Shown: piece after piece, positions 1 through 7,648 of the stretch
How the letters are laid out: each line of letters starts with the position of its first letter
Position numbering within the stretch: position 1 is the stretch's first letter
Origin: an uncultured Bacteroidales bacterium
GTDB lineage: Bacteria; Bacteroidota; Bacteroidia; Bacteroidales; Paludibacteraceae
Direction of reading: 5' to 3'
NCBI GenBank assembly: GCA_937911235.1
Contig: CALDPN010000086.1
Location: 1 to 59,638, forward strand
DNA length: 59,638 nt
Notes under the pieces: generated by a model
Told to the model about the DNA's origin: nothing
What the model saw: the letters and a program-made list of their open reading frames with translations, nothing else
Database searches by the model: none
Translations under genes and position numbers: made by a program

Positions 1-116
1 TTCTCATACGCAAATATTTCTGCACTACTATATCCCATTTCAATGCGTAATTGCTTAATCTGCTTACCTATAGCGATTAATCTTTTATCTTCTATGTTAT
101 TTTCTTTTTGTTCCAT
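1..116 (-). CDS. Helix-turn-helix (XRE-like) regulator, N-terminus only
   Basis: The gene runs off the left edge, so only about 38 residues are visible, starting at the ATG whose complement is at 114-116. After a charged lead-in, the segment IGKQIKQLRIEMGY followed by SSAEIFAYE matches the first helices of small XRE/Cro-type DNA-binding proteins of Bacteroidetes. A -7 element lies just upstream on the same strand. The gene is divergent from the four-gene secreted-protein cluster at 295-4407. The family assignment rests on a short stretch and the target is unknown. Confidence 0.55.
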   Translation of the reverse strand, partial: MEQKENNIEDKRLIAIGKQIKQLRIEMGYSSAEIFAYE

Positions 117-134
117 AAGACAAAATTTATTATT

Positions 135-142
135 CAAAAATA
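135..142 (-). promoter_or_regulatory. -7 promoter element of the HTH gene
   Basis: On the minus strand this reads TATTTTTG, a perfect fit to the Bacteroidetes TAnnTTTG element, about 19 nt upstream of the ATG. No convincing -33 TTTG is visible. Confidence 0.5.
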
Positions 143-241
143 CACTTTTGTAGGATATAATTAAACCTAAATAATTAAACATAAAATACGCACTATAACA
201 TAAAAAACATAATAAATGCAAATATTTTCAAAAATTATTAT

Positions 242-249
242 TATGTTTG
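242..249 (+). promoter_or_regulatory. -7 promoter element of the secreted-protein operon
   Basis: This reads TATGTTTG and fits TAnnTTTG. It lies 45 nt upstream of the ATG at 295. With the HTH-gene promoter it forms a divergent promoter region. Confidence 0.5.
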
Positions 250-294
250 TGCTGTAAATTATAATAAGTGATAAAGTAATATAATAACGTTGCT

Positions 295-747
295 ATGAAA
301 AAGTTAGTTTTTTCTTTTGTTTTAATGATTTTTCTTGCAGGTAGTCTTTATTCGCAACAATTCTCTAATTATTTAGTATTAGATGCAGAAGTAGAATCTT
401 CTTCAGTAGTAAAGTTAAAGATTAAGACATTTTGTAGGAATAAGAAATATGTTGATGCTGAAGCTCAATGTGTTGCTATTAAAACTGTACTGTTTAATGG
501 AATTCCTAATACGCAGTATAAAAAGCCATTATTAGATGAAGGAGAATATACGAGTTATGATGAACATCCAGTTTATTTTGAAAATTTATTTACATATCGC
601 TTTTTTGATTTCATTCAAAGTTATAGGATGCTATCTAAATTCCGGAAGGCTAATGATAAATCTACAGTATATGAGGTGAAAGTTAAAATAATCCAATTAA
701 GAAAAGATTTAGAGAAAAATAATATAAGAAGAAATATAGGACTATGA
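295..747 (+). CDS. Small secreted protein of unknown function, first gene of a four-gene operon
   Basis: A 150-residue protein with a clear Sec signal peptide (MKKLVFSFVLMIF, cleavage near LYSQ at about residue 21). The mature part is mixed alpha/beta in appearance, with no cysteine motif, lipobox or membrane segment. I do not recognise a named family. Its stop codon overlaps the ATG of the next gene (ATGA at 744-747), so the two are probably translationally coupled. The neighbouring genes encode secreted proteins that look like the CsgG/TolB-N type of periplasmic fold, so this may be an accessory component; that is inference from context. Confidence 0.75.
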   Translation: MKKLVFSFVLMIFLAGSLYSQQFSNYLVLDAEVESSSVVKLKIKTFCRNKKYVDAEAQCVAIKTVLFNGIPNTQYKKPLLDEGEYTSYDEHPVYFENLFTYRFFDFIQSYRMLSKFRKANDKSTVYEVKVKIIQLRKDLEKNNIRRNIGL

Positions 748-1616
748 AGAAGTTTATACTTGTGTGTTTTATTGTATTAATATGTACTTGTACCTATTCA
801 CAAGTACAACCTAAAATTATGGTTATACCATATACATCAGAAGGTCAAGACATTAGAAATGTTTTGGAAAGGGATGAAACAAAAAGAATTATTCTTACAA
901 AAATAAAAGAAGCTTTTGATAATCGTGGTTTTAGTACTGTTGATTTTGTTGCTCGTTTAAAGTCAGCAGAGACGAGTAGCGTGATGATGATGGATAACCA
1001 AGATGATATAAAAGCTGAGATAATTAACATGTCTGGAGCTGACATATATGTGGAAGCTGAAATGATATGTTTACAGACTATTGTTTCAGGTCAAACTAAT
1101 CCAGAAACCAGAGTTAAGATTATATTAACAGCGTATGATGCTGCGACTGGTACTTCTCTATCGAATAAGATAGGTGAAAGTGGTACATTTTATACTAAGG
1201 ATGTTGCTAAACTGGCGATGAAAGCTATAGAGTCGTGTGCAAATAGTTTCTTAAGTGTAATGCAAAGTAAATTTTCTGATATAGTAGAGAACGGACGTTC
1301 TATTATACTTTATATTGGTTTTGATGAGTCTTCAACATTTACAATGGAAACTGAGGTTGGTTCAGACGGAATGTTATTGCAAGACGAAATAGAACTATGG
1401 GTGGAGAGTCATGCTTATAATGGATATTATCATATACTAGGTGCGACATCTCTAACGATGATATTTGATGAAATACGGATCCCATTATATGATGATGAGG
1501 GTAAAACTTATACATCGAGTAGATTTGGTTTAGAACTTTTAAAATTCTTTAGAAGTAATAAAATTAAAGTAACAAGGGATACTAAAGGTAATACATTATA
1601 TTTTACAATTAAATAA
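744..1616 (+). CDS. Secreted DUF6175-like protein
   Basis: A 290-residue protein with an N-terminal signal peptide ending near CTYSQ. The mature N-terminus (PKIMVIPYTSEGQDIR, then a helix with RDETKRI and FDNRGFSTVDF) resembles conserved Bacteroidetes proteins annotated DUF6175. The repeated theme 'name the protein, then test a D(I/V)YVEAE strand' also recalls the CsgG/FlgT/LpoB fold. It starts inside the stop of the preceding gene and ends one base before the next start (TAAG-ATG at 1614-1620), which supports one operon. Molecular role unknown; the DUF label is from memory and moderately sure. Confidence 0.7.
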   Translation: MKKFILVCFIVLICTCTYSQVQPKIMVIPYTSEGQDIRNVLERDETKRIILTKIKEAFDNRGFSTVDFVARLKSAETSSVMMMDNQDDIKAEIINMSGADIYVEAEMICLQTIVSGQTNPETRVKIILTAYDAATGTSLSNKIGESGTFYTKDVAKLAMKAIESCANSFLSVMQSKFSDIVENGRSIILYIGFDESSTFTMETEVGSDGMLLQDEIELWVESHAYNGYYHILGATSLTMIFDEIRIPLYDDEGKTYTSSRFGLELLKFFRSNKIKVTRDTKGNTLYFTIK

Positions 1617-1617
1617 G

Positions 1618-2685
1618 ATGAGAAATATTTTAGTTTTAATAAGTATATTTTGTACACTATCATTGGTTGCACAAACTGTACGTGATATAGGGAAGGTTAC
1701 TTTAGGTGTTAAAGTGGAGGAAAATTCAACAGCGGATACAAAATTAGTTTCAAATCAATTAAGAAGCAAATTACAACAACTGGCTACACAAGCTGGTTAT
1801 TCTTCTTATGGAAATAATCAGTTCTATATATCACCTACTATTATTGTAAATATAGTTGATATAGCAGAAGGTGGAATGAGAACAATTTACGTTGTACAAG
1901 GAGAACTAAACTTGTCAATTGTTGGTGGATTTGAGAATACGATATATTCTAGTATGTCATTTTCATTTAAAGGCTCAGGAATTTCACAGGAAAAAGCAAT
2001 TCTGAATGGTGTATTAAAAATAAATTATTCTAATGTAGAAGATATATTTAATGTAGCACGTCATAAAATTCTAAAGTTCTATGAAAATAAGCAGGATGTA
2101 ATATTTTCCCAAGCTGATTTTTATGTAAAGAATAAGGAGTTTGAGAAAGCAATAGCATGTTTAATGTTAATACCTGAAGAACTATCTGACTTATATAAAG
2201 TGTCATTAACAAAAGCTATAGAAGTATATGAGAAACGTGATATTGAATTAAAAAGGCAAGCTGAAGCTAAGCGTAGAGAAGATAATGAGGCGATATTAAG
2301 AAAAGCTCAAAGTTTTATTTCTATGAGTAAGCCAGAGGAGGCGTTAAGAGTATTATGGAGTTATAGAGGTTTAGATAAGTATCAAAATAATTTATGTGAC
2401 TCGTTAATATTAAAATCAGAGAGGATGATAGGTGAGGAAAAAGCACGTGAATTAGAAAGGGAAAAAATGGAGTATGAAGATAGGCGATTACGAGAGGATA
2501 GAGAATGGAGATTGTATGAGAAAACAGTTGAACATGAAATGGATATAGAATCACAAAATGTGCAGTTAAATTATGCTATTTTAGAATCAGAAACAAAACT
2601 TGAGCAACAAAGAGTAGAATCAATAAAAACAATAGCATGTGAAGCTCTAAAAAATAATCCGAATTTACTTAACAATTTAAAATAA
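1618..2685 (+). CDS. Secreted CsgG-like/coiled-coil protein
   Basis: A 355-residue protein with a short signal peptide (cleavage near LVAQ, residue 19). Residues about 20-160 look like a CsgG/TolB-N-type alpha/beta domain (NQLRSKLQQLATQAGY, then strands with YISPTIIVNIVD and TIYVVQGELNLSIV). Residues about 165-260 resemble TPR-like helices. Residues about 265-335 are a highly charged coiled coil rich in E, R and K. It sits 1 nt after the previous gene and 6 nt before the next. It may scaffold an envelope complex together with its three neighbours; the function is not established from sequence. Confidence 0.7.
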   Translation: MRNILVLISIFCTLSLVAQTVRDIGKVTLGVKVEENSTADTKLVSNQLRSKLQQLATQAGYSSYGNNQFYISPTIIVNIVDIAEGGMRTIYVVQGELNLSIVGGFENTIYSSMSFSFKGSGISQEKAILNGVLKINYSNVEDIFNVARHKILKFYENKQDVIFSQADFYVKNKEFEKAIACLMLIPEELSDLYKVSLTKAIEVYEKRDIELKRQAEAKRREDNEAILRKAQSFISMSKPEEALRVLWSYRGLDKYQNNLCDSLILKSERMIGEEKARELEREKMEYEDRRLREDREWRLYEKTVEHEMDIESQNVQLNYAILESETKLEQQRVESIKTIACEALKNNPNLLNNLK

Positions 2686-2691
2686 TATATT

Positions 2692-4407
2692 ATGAAAAAG
2701 ATTTTAACTAGTTTATTAATGTACATCGTCTGTTGTAGTTTGCTTACAGCTCAAACAACAGATGAGAATGGTGCGAAAAACTATACTGCAAATGTAGCAG
2801 TATTTGTGAACGAAACTATGTATGAGATTGAAAATGGTAGCATACATAGGGCAGAAATAGAGGGAAGAGAACGTCTTAAAGATGCCCTAACATTGTATAT
2901 GTCTCAGTATTTTATGCAGAATGGTTTTCTTATAGTTAATTCTGATCCTGCTATAAACCAAAAAATTAATTCTATAGTCCAAGAAAATAAATTAGAAGAG
3001 TATATTGATGGTATGTCTATTCAAGCTAAGAATGTAGGAGCTCAATTCCTAGCTCTTTTAGATTATACATTATATATGGAGAAAAATACAGATATAACAG
3101 TAGATTTCGCATTTAGGTTTATTAATGTCTATACAGGAGTTTCTACACATAGACACGTAACGCGCACTGATGTATGTTATACTGCAAATGATGTTAATAA
3201 ATTATCAGTTGATGCATTTAAAGAGTTTACAATCGAATTTGACGATTTCTTTAAACATCAATTTATACCTTCTTTCGTGGTATCAGAAGTAAATGGAAAG
3301 AAGACAAAATTATTTGCTACACGTGCGATGCAATTGACAAATGATAATGTTGATTACTATAAATGGTACAATGAGGTACATAAATTTAATGGTAAGGAAA
3401 TAAAATTCTGTTGTTTAGACTACCTTACTACATCGTCAACTCCTTTAAGTAAAGCAAAAGTTGATATGAATACACAGGCTATAATGCTTAATACAAAGAA
3501 GGCGATTTCAGAAAATCCTCAATCATTAACAGCTACTGCTGGTGTTAAATGGTTTATAGTTGGAGAATCGCATTCTCCTGTGATTTATACTTATTTGGAA
3601 TTACCTTATACCGAAAATAGCAAAGAAGCTTTTGCAAGAAAGATGGTAAATAATGCAGTTTTTCAGGCAATATCTACTCATCCAAACCAAAATTTGATAG
3701 CCGAAAGTGAGATGAATCCAGAAATAAAAGCTGAGAGGGAAAGACAAAAATCAGAAGATTTTATGAATACAGAAAATAATAATTATCAGAATCTGATTGA
3801 TAAGTTGGGCTCAGGTGCAATGGGGGCACAATATTTGATTTCTATAGAAGACTTTAAATTAGATTCAAATGATATTAAGAAGGTGTCTTTTACACTTAAA
3901 TGTTATGGAACAGAAGAAAATATATTACATAAGGCACATAATGTGTCGTGTCATTTATCTAATATTAATGAAGTAATGGATTACTATATAAATCAGTATC
4001 TATTAACATTAGTAAGTGTTTCATCTTTTGATAATAAGTCTATATCTCTAGTGACAACAATGTGGTTGAAGGCAAATGTCGGTGACATTTTTGTGTTGAA
4101 TGGGATAATGGAAATTACTGACCCATTAACAGGTAAAACAGTTTATAAAAGGACTCCAATCGCTGAATATAAATATATAGAATGGAAAGGTCAGAAACAT
4201 GTCCTTGAGTTAAAGGCTGTGTTGAATAAAGAAATGTATAAGAATATGGCAGAATTGTGCGAGAGAGAAAGAAATGGTAAAGGCAATTTTACTTTGTCAA
4301 AACATGTAAATAAACCAGATAAAATGGATAGAGACAATTCTATATTTGCTAAAAAAGAAAAGGCAAATAATGTTTTAGATGCATTTAGTGGAGGTTTTGG
4401 CTTCTAG
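2692..4407 (+). CDS. Large secreted protein, CsgG-like N-terminal region
   Basis: A 571-residue protein with a signal peptide (MKKILTSLLMYIVCCSLLTAQ). Residues about 30-180 contain the pattern of a CsgG-like domain: a first strand ANVAVFVNETM, a long helix, LIVNSDPAINQKI, then GAQFLALLDYTLYME and AFRFINVYTG. A second, similar unit appears at about 285-430 (SATAGVKWFIVGES, later GAQYLISIEDFKL), suggesting an internal duplication. There is no lipobox, so it is probably periplasmic or surface-associated. It is the last gene of the operon and is followed by a strong hairpin terminator at 4434-4490. Confidence 0.7.
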   Translation: MKKILTSLLMYIVCCSLLTAQTTDENGAKNYTANVAVFVNETMYEIENGSIHRAEIEGRERLKDALTLYMSQYFMQNGFLIVNSDPAINQKINSIVQENKLEEYIDGMSIQAKNVGAQFLALLDYTLYMEKNTDITVDFAFRFINVYTGVSTHRHVTRTDVCYTANDVNKLSVDAFKEFTIEFDDFFKHQFIPSFVVSEVNGKKTKLFATRAMQLTNDNVDYYKWYNEVHKFNGKEIKFCCLDYLTTSSTPLSKAKVDMNTQAIMLNTKKAISENPQSLTATAGVKWFIVGESHSPVIYTYLELPYTENSKEAFARKMVNNAVFQAISTHPNQNLIAESEMNPEIKAERERQKSEDFMNTENNNYQNLIDKLGSGAMGAQYLISIEDFKLDSNDIKKVSFTLKCYGTEENILHKAHNVSCHLSNINEVMDYYINQYLLTLVSVSSFDNKSISLVTTMWLKANVGDIFVLNGIMEITDPLTGKTVYKRTPIAEYKYIEWKGQKHVLELKAVLNKEMYKNMAELCERERNGKGNFTLSKHVNKPDKMDRDNSIFAKKEKANNVLDAFSGGFGF

Positions 4408-4433
4408 GTTTGATCTATCTTTATTTAAGAATG

Positions 4434-4490
4434 TACTCTGAATCCTGCGGAATGTAGCAAAAATTTACACATTCCGCAGAGTTCAGAGTA
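4434..4490 (+). terminator. Rho-independent terminator after the secreted-protein operon
   Basis: Two 22-nt arms (4434-4455 and 4469-4490) are complementary at 20 of 22 positions around a 13-nt loop, and are followed at once by TTTTT. The stem is unusually long for a terminator. Confidence 0.75.
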
Positions 4491-4513
4491 TTTTTCATGA
4501 ACTATTAAAATAA

Positions 4514-4666
4514 AAGTTCCGGAAGTTTACAGAGGATATTAGTGGCTACTACCTAACAATAGATAACGAGAAATATCTTATCTGCGACCCTACATACATT
4601 GGTGCTCCAATTGGCGATTGTATGCCAGACTTCCAAAATGTATCAGCAGAAATCATCAAGATTTAA
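4514..4666 (+). pseudogene. C-terminal remnant of a lost protein gene
   Basis: This frame is open from a stop at 4511-4513 to a TAA at 4664-4666 and encodes about 50 residues without a start codon. The peptide contains YLTIDNEKYLICDPTYIGAP and ends NVSAEIIKI. It looks like the tail of Bacteroidetes proteins with a transglutaminase-like or similar catalytic domain; the D-P-T-Y element resembles the Asp region of such enzymes, which is a guess. The 5' part of the gene is gone. The remnant lies between a terminator and the 3' end of the ATPase gene, which suggests a past deletion or insertion here. Confidence 0.6.
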
Positions 4667-4670
4667 CAAT

Positions 4671-6119
4671 TTAGCTTAAGCCAAACAAGTCATCCATTGT
4701 GATTTCTTTTTGAACTAGTCCACTATATTTACCATATTTGATACCATATGTGCTAATTATGGTTAGGTGTATGGCTTGTTTTGCAGAGAGTGTATCTTTG
4801 AGAGTTTCAATGCGATGTCTAAGTTTTGAGTCTTCTTCTTTGTCAATATTGTAGATGTCGCTTGCAAATTTCATTTCACAAAGATTTACAATATTATCTT
4901 TTCTAATAATTAGAAGGTCTATTTGTGCTCCTTCTCGGTTGTCATTGCCTTTTATGCTCCAAGCTGATATAGAGCAGTTGAGACCTTTTATTCCAAGAGC
5001 ATTTTTGATGTTATCAATATGTTGCCAACAAACTTCTTCGAATGCAATACCTCTCCAATACTTTAAAATGTCTGAAGTAATATTTTCAGTCATATAGTTT
5101 GTTTTGTTACTGTTTGCTTCTACATGCTTAAGCCAAAACAAACAGAAGTTGTCGATAAGTTTATATTTTACTACCTTTCCGTGCTCATTGTATGGAGTGT
5201 ATTTTTGTATGAAATCGCTTTCTATAAGTGATGTTAATGTATTTGTAAGTCCTCCTCCAAAAGGAATTCCAGTTTCTGCTGAGATTTCTTCTCTAGTGTA
5301 ACCTATATGTTTTGTAGAAAGTAGTTTGATTATTTTTTTGCAATCTTCTGGATTGCTGAATATTGCTTTAAATAGTCTATTGTATTCGTCTTTAAGTCGA
5401 GGATTCCTTCCAAAAAGTATTTCATCAATATTTGCAGATAGGCTAAAACCCTTTTTGAAATATCTTAGATAATATGGAATTCCCCCAAATACCATATATG
5501 CTTGAATAATGTCGTAGCGTGACATTATAATATTTTCGTGTTCAAAATATTCTTCACATTCTTTTAAAGTAAAAGGTGATAATTTAATCTCGTCTGTAAG
5601 TCTGCCATATAGTCCACCTTTATTACGAGATAAGTTTCCTAATATCCATGAAGTCGCACTTCCGCATACAATAAGCATAATATTATCCCTGCCGCTACAC
5701 CAACCATTCCAAAAACTTTCAAATGCAGGTAAAAATCCAGAGCGTGGGGTATCCATCCAAGGAAGTTCATCTAAAAAGATTACTTGTTTAGAGCCATCGT
5801 CAAATCTTATCAGTAGTTGTTTTAGTTGAAAAAAAGCTTCCATCCAAGTTTTGGGTTTGTCGTAGCCTTCTAAACCATGACTCAAAAGTGTATAGTAGAA
5901 ACTTTCTAATTGTGTTCTCATAAGATTCTTCTCACTTTCTTGATCTACAGGTGAAACTCCTGTGTGTTGAAAGGTGAAACGATTCTTAAAAACCTGATTG
6001 ATTAGAAAGGTTTTTCCAACGCGTCTTCTGCCATATACTGCAACAAATTCTGAACGGTCACTGTGATAGAGTTTTTCTAGCTCTTCTATCTCTTTTTTTC
6101 TGCCTATTATTACACTCAT
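4671..6119 (-). CDS. AAA-family ATPase with C-terminal nuclease-like (DUF234-type) domain
   Basis: A 482-residue cytoplasmic protein. Residues 30-37 (GRRRVGKT) form the Walker A loop and 113-119 (VIFLDEL) the Walker B strand, as in the archaeal-type ATPases of the PF01637 group. A winged-helix-like stretch (IGYTREEISAETGI) follows the ATPase core. The C-terminus carries a PD-(D/E)xK-like signature, D401 with E415-x-K417. Such genes are common, often mobile, single-gene units in Bacteroidetes and have no settled role. The promoter is at 6139-6146, and an inverted repeat at 6159-6198 lies just upstream. Confidence 0.85.
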   Translation of the reverse strand: MSVIIGRKKEIEELEKLYHSDRSEFVAVYGRRRVGKTFLINQVFKNRFTFQHTGVSPVDQESEKNLMRTQLESFYYTLLSHGLEGYDKPKTWMEAFFQLKQLLIRFDDGSKQVIFLDELPWMDTPRSGFLPAFESFWNGWCSGRDNIMLIVCGSATSWILGNLSRNKGGLYGRLTDEIKLSPFTLKECEEYFEHENIIMSRYDIIQAYMVFGGIPYYLRYFKKGFSLSANIDEILFGRNPRLKDEYNRLFKAIFSNPEDCKKIIKLLSTKHIGYTREEISAETGIPFGGGLTNTLTSLIESDFIQKYTPYNEHGKVVKYKLIDNFCLFWLKHVEANSNKTNYMTENITSDILKYWRGIAFEEVCWQHIDNIKNALGIKGLNCSISAWSIKGNDNREGAQIDLLIIRKDNIVNLCEMKFASDIYNIDKEEDSKLRHRIETLKDTLSAKQAIHLTIISTYGIKYGKYSGLVQKEITMDDLFGLS

Positions 6120-6138
6120 AATGTATTGGATTTTGTTG

Positions 6139-6146
6139 CAAATATA
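6139..6146 (-). promoter_or_regulatory. -7 promoter element of the ATPase gene
   Basis: The minus strand reads TATATTTG, a perfect TAnnTTTG, about 20 nt before the ATG at 6119. Confidence 0.55.
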
Positions 6147-6158
6147 TAAATAATTTTT

Positions 6159-6198
6159 CTATTTGGCAAAATATATACCTATTTATTCTGCCAAATAG
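6159..6198. promoter_or_regulatory. Inverted repeat upstream of the ATPase promoter
   Basis: Perfect 10-nt arms CTATTTGGCA (6159-6168) and TGCCAAATAG (6189-6198) are separated by 20 nt. They lie upstream of the ATPase -7 element and downstream of the RRF-like gene. There is no T-run, so an operator or protein-binding site is more likely than a terminator. Confidence 0.4.
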
Positions 6199-6236
6199 AG
6201 TGTAAAATGGTTGTATGTGGCAAGATAAGCCCTTGT

Positions 6237-6932
6237 TTATTCTGCCATCATATCCATACTGAATACTTGGTCTACGCCTTCGGCTGCTTGTTTTTCTTCG
6301 GTTGCTTTGCTTTCTTCTTGCTCTCCTGTTTGGAATGCTTGATATGCTTCTTCCACTTCTTTTTCTTTGTCTTCTTTTAGCTTTTTAACGGTGCCCATGT
6401 GCCAATCATAGATTTCTTGTAGTTTGTCTTTGGCAAGTTGCATGTTTTCTTCTGAGGCACCATTCATTTTTAATGCCACTTTACTACTACCATAAGAGAA
6501 AATAGCTTCAAGTTTTGTGTTGGTAATGTCGAATTGAGCCTTAATATATTCCATACACACATCGTGACGCTCTTTGTTCATTTTGGGCATGGTGTAATAT
6601 ATTACTATTTCATCTTCGCCAGTTATTTCATTTTTCTCTGTTTTTTCTTCTATTTCAAATTCTGGGTGTTCTAGTTTAATTGCTTTTGTGATAGGAAGGA
6701 CATATTCTTTGTCTTTAGCAGTAATGGCAAATTGTTTGTCATTTGGAATTGCCACAGATGCCACTTCTTCTAGGTTTAGTTCTTTACCTTCTATTTTAAT
6801 GGTGGCAGAAAGGAGTGCCATTGGATCTGCGGTGATACATAAATTTGACAAATGAAAATAAAACAGCATAGCGTGGCCGTTCATTTTTTGTTTGGTTTCG
6901 TCAAATAGTTCGTTAATAGTTTTGTTATTCAT
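6237..6932 (-). CDS. Ribosome recycling factor-like paralogue
   Basis: A 231-residue cytoplasmic protein. Residues about 8-185 follow the layout of ribosome recycling factor: an N-terminal helix, a small beta domain with IKIEGKELNLEEVASVAIPN (compare the family's VxYYGxxxPLxQLASV), PITKAIKLEHPEF (compare EKAIxxSDLGLNP), then MPKMNKERHDVCMEYIK (compare LPPLTEERRKEL). The arginines that RRF uses to bind the ribosome are missing: the GRA motif is ADP here, and the RNxRRDA stretch is SYGSSKVA. A charged tail (about 185-231) is added. It lies 15 nt downstream of the PAAR-like gene, probably in one operon, so a role with the secretion-like cluster is likelier than in translation. Confidence 0.6.
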   Translation of the reverse strand: MNNKTINELFDETKQKMNGHAMLFYFHLSNLCITADPMALLSATIKIEGKELNLEEVASVAIPNDKQFAITAKDKEYVLPITKAIKLEHPEFEIEEKTEKNEITGEDEIVIYYTMPKMNKERHDVCMEYIKAQFDITNTKLEAIFSYGSSKVALKMNGASEENMQLAKDKLQEIYDWHMGTVKKLKEDKEKEVEEAYQAFQTGEQEESKATEEKQAAEGVDQVFSMDMMAE

Positions 6933-6947
6933 AACTTGATGTTTTAA

Positions 6948-7337
6948 TTATTTACCTGTTGTGTTTGCTACGTGCCCCGGATTTGTAATTGAGATATTAC
7001 CACCGTAGGCACACATTGTTTTACAATTGTCGAGTAGTGCTGGCATGTTTGATACCAATTCTTTGCCTCCGGGAGCCCATGGAGACACAATCACTGGGAT
7101 GCAAGGCATAGGTGTTAACACTCCCATCGCTGCAGATGTGGCAGATGCTACCGTAGGATTTGCCATAGATTGGCACATGCCAAATGGCATTATGTTCATC
7201 ATTGGTGCAAAGTCCATTATATTAGCCTTGGGTTTGTTTTGAATCATTGGTCTCAATGGCACGGTAACCATAAGTGTGGATGGTGCCATTCCGAAACTGC
7301 ATTTTAGCATTGCTCCCATGCATACATACTTAGCCAT
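6948..7337 (-). CDS. PAAR-like DUF4280 protein
   Basis: A 129-residue protein starting MAKYVCMGAMLKCSFG, the typical opening of DUF4280 proteins, which resemble PAAR spike-tip proteins of contractile injection systems. The small, glycine-, proline- and methionine-rich body, with paired strands around MPCIPVIVSPW and GGNISITNPG, fits. Cys6 and Cys13 near the start could take part in metal binding, as in true PAAR proteins. It is divergent from the baseplate/ubiquitin-like operon and shares a 311-nt promoter region with it. If the neighbouring TssEFGK-like proteins build a baseplate, this is the candidate spike tip. Confidence 0.75.
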   Translation of the reverse strand: MAKYVCMGAMLKCSFGMAPSTLMVTVPLRPMIQNKPKANIMDFAPMMNIMPFGMCQSMANPTVASATSAAMGVLTPMPCIPVIVSPWAPGGKELVSNMPALLDNCKTMCAYGGNISITNPGHVANTTGK

Positions 7338-7375
7338 AACCTTAATTATTAAATACTTGTGATTAATACTGTGAG

Positions 7376-7383
7376 CAAAGGTA
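7376..7383 (-). promoter_or_regulatory. -7 promoter element of the PAAR-like/RRF-like operon
   Basis: The minus strand reads TACCTTTG, about 39 nt upstream of the ATG at 7337. Confidence 0.5.
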
Positions 7384-7618
7384 TTTAAAAATCAATGTCG
7401 CTATTTTTTTATTGCGTTTAATTAATTAAATTTTAATCTCTTTAGACTTGAAACGTTTGCAAATTAAAAAATTAACTATTTCTTACATAAAAGCCTGGTT
7501 TTAAGGACTTTTGTTTAACAATTTTAATCTTACACTTCTAAAACAATGCTCAAAAATAAAAATATGTTAGATATGTTAAACATTACTCTTAAAAGGATTT
7601 CTCAGTGTAAGTTTTACA

Positions 7619-7626
7619 TACATTTG
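7619..7626 (+). promoter_or_regulatory. -7 promoter element of the E1/baseplate operon
   Basis: It reads TACATTTG and fits TAnnTTTG. Transcription would begin near 7633, which leaves a short leader to the ATG at 7649 and argues against the upstream GTG at 7631 as the start. Confidence 0.5.
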
Positions 7627-7648
7627 CCACGTGCTAAAAACAAATGGC

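Larger units (their letters stand above)
7338..7648. promoter_or_regulatory. Divergent promoter region between the PAAR-like and E1 operons
   Basis: A 311-nt AT-rich stretch with no plausible gene. It holds one TAnnTTTG element in each direction (7383-7376 on minus, 7619-7626 on plus). I see no clear operator, riboswitch or small-RNA structure in the middle. Confidence 0.5.

Noticed and set aside
6237..6932. Calling the RRF-like gene the housekeeping frr
   Set aside because: The conserved ribosome-binding arginines are missing, the protein is longer, and the context is not the usual pyrH-frr neighbourhood.
7631..7648. GTG start for the E1 gene at 7631
   Set aside because: It lies at the expected transcription start set by the -7 element at 7619-7626. 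The ATG at 7649 leaves a normal leader and the same enzyme core.
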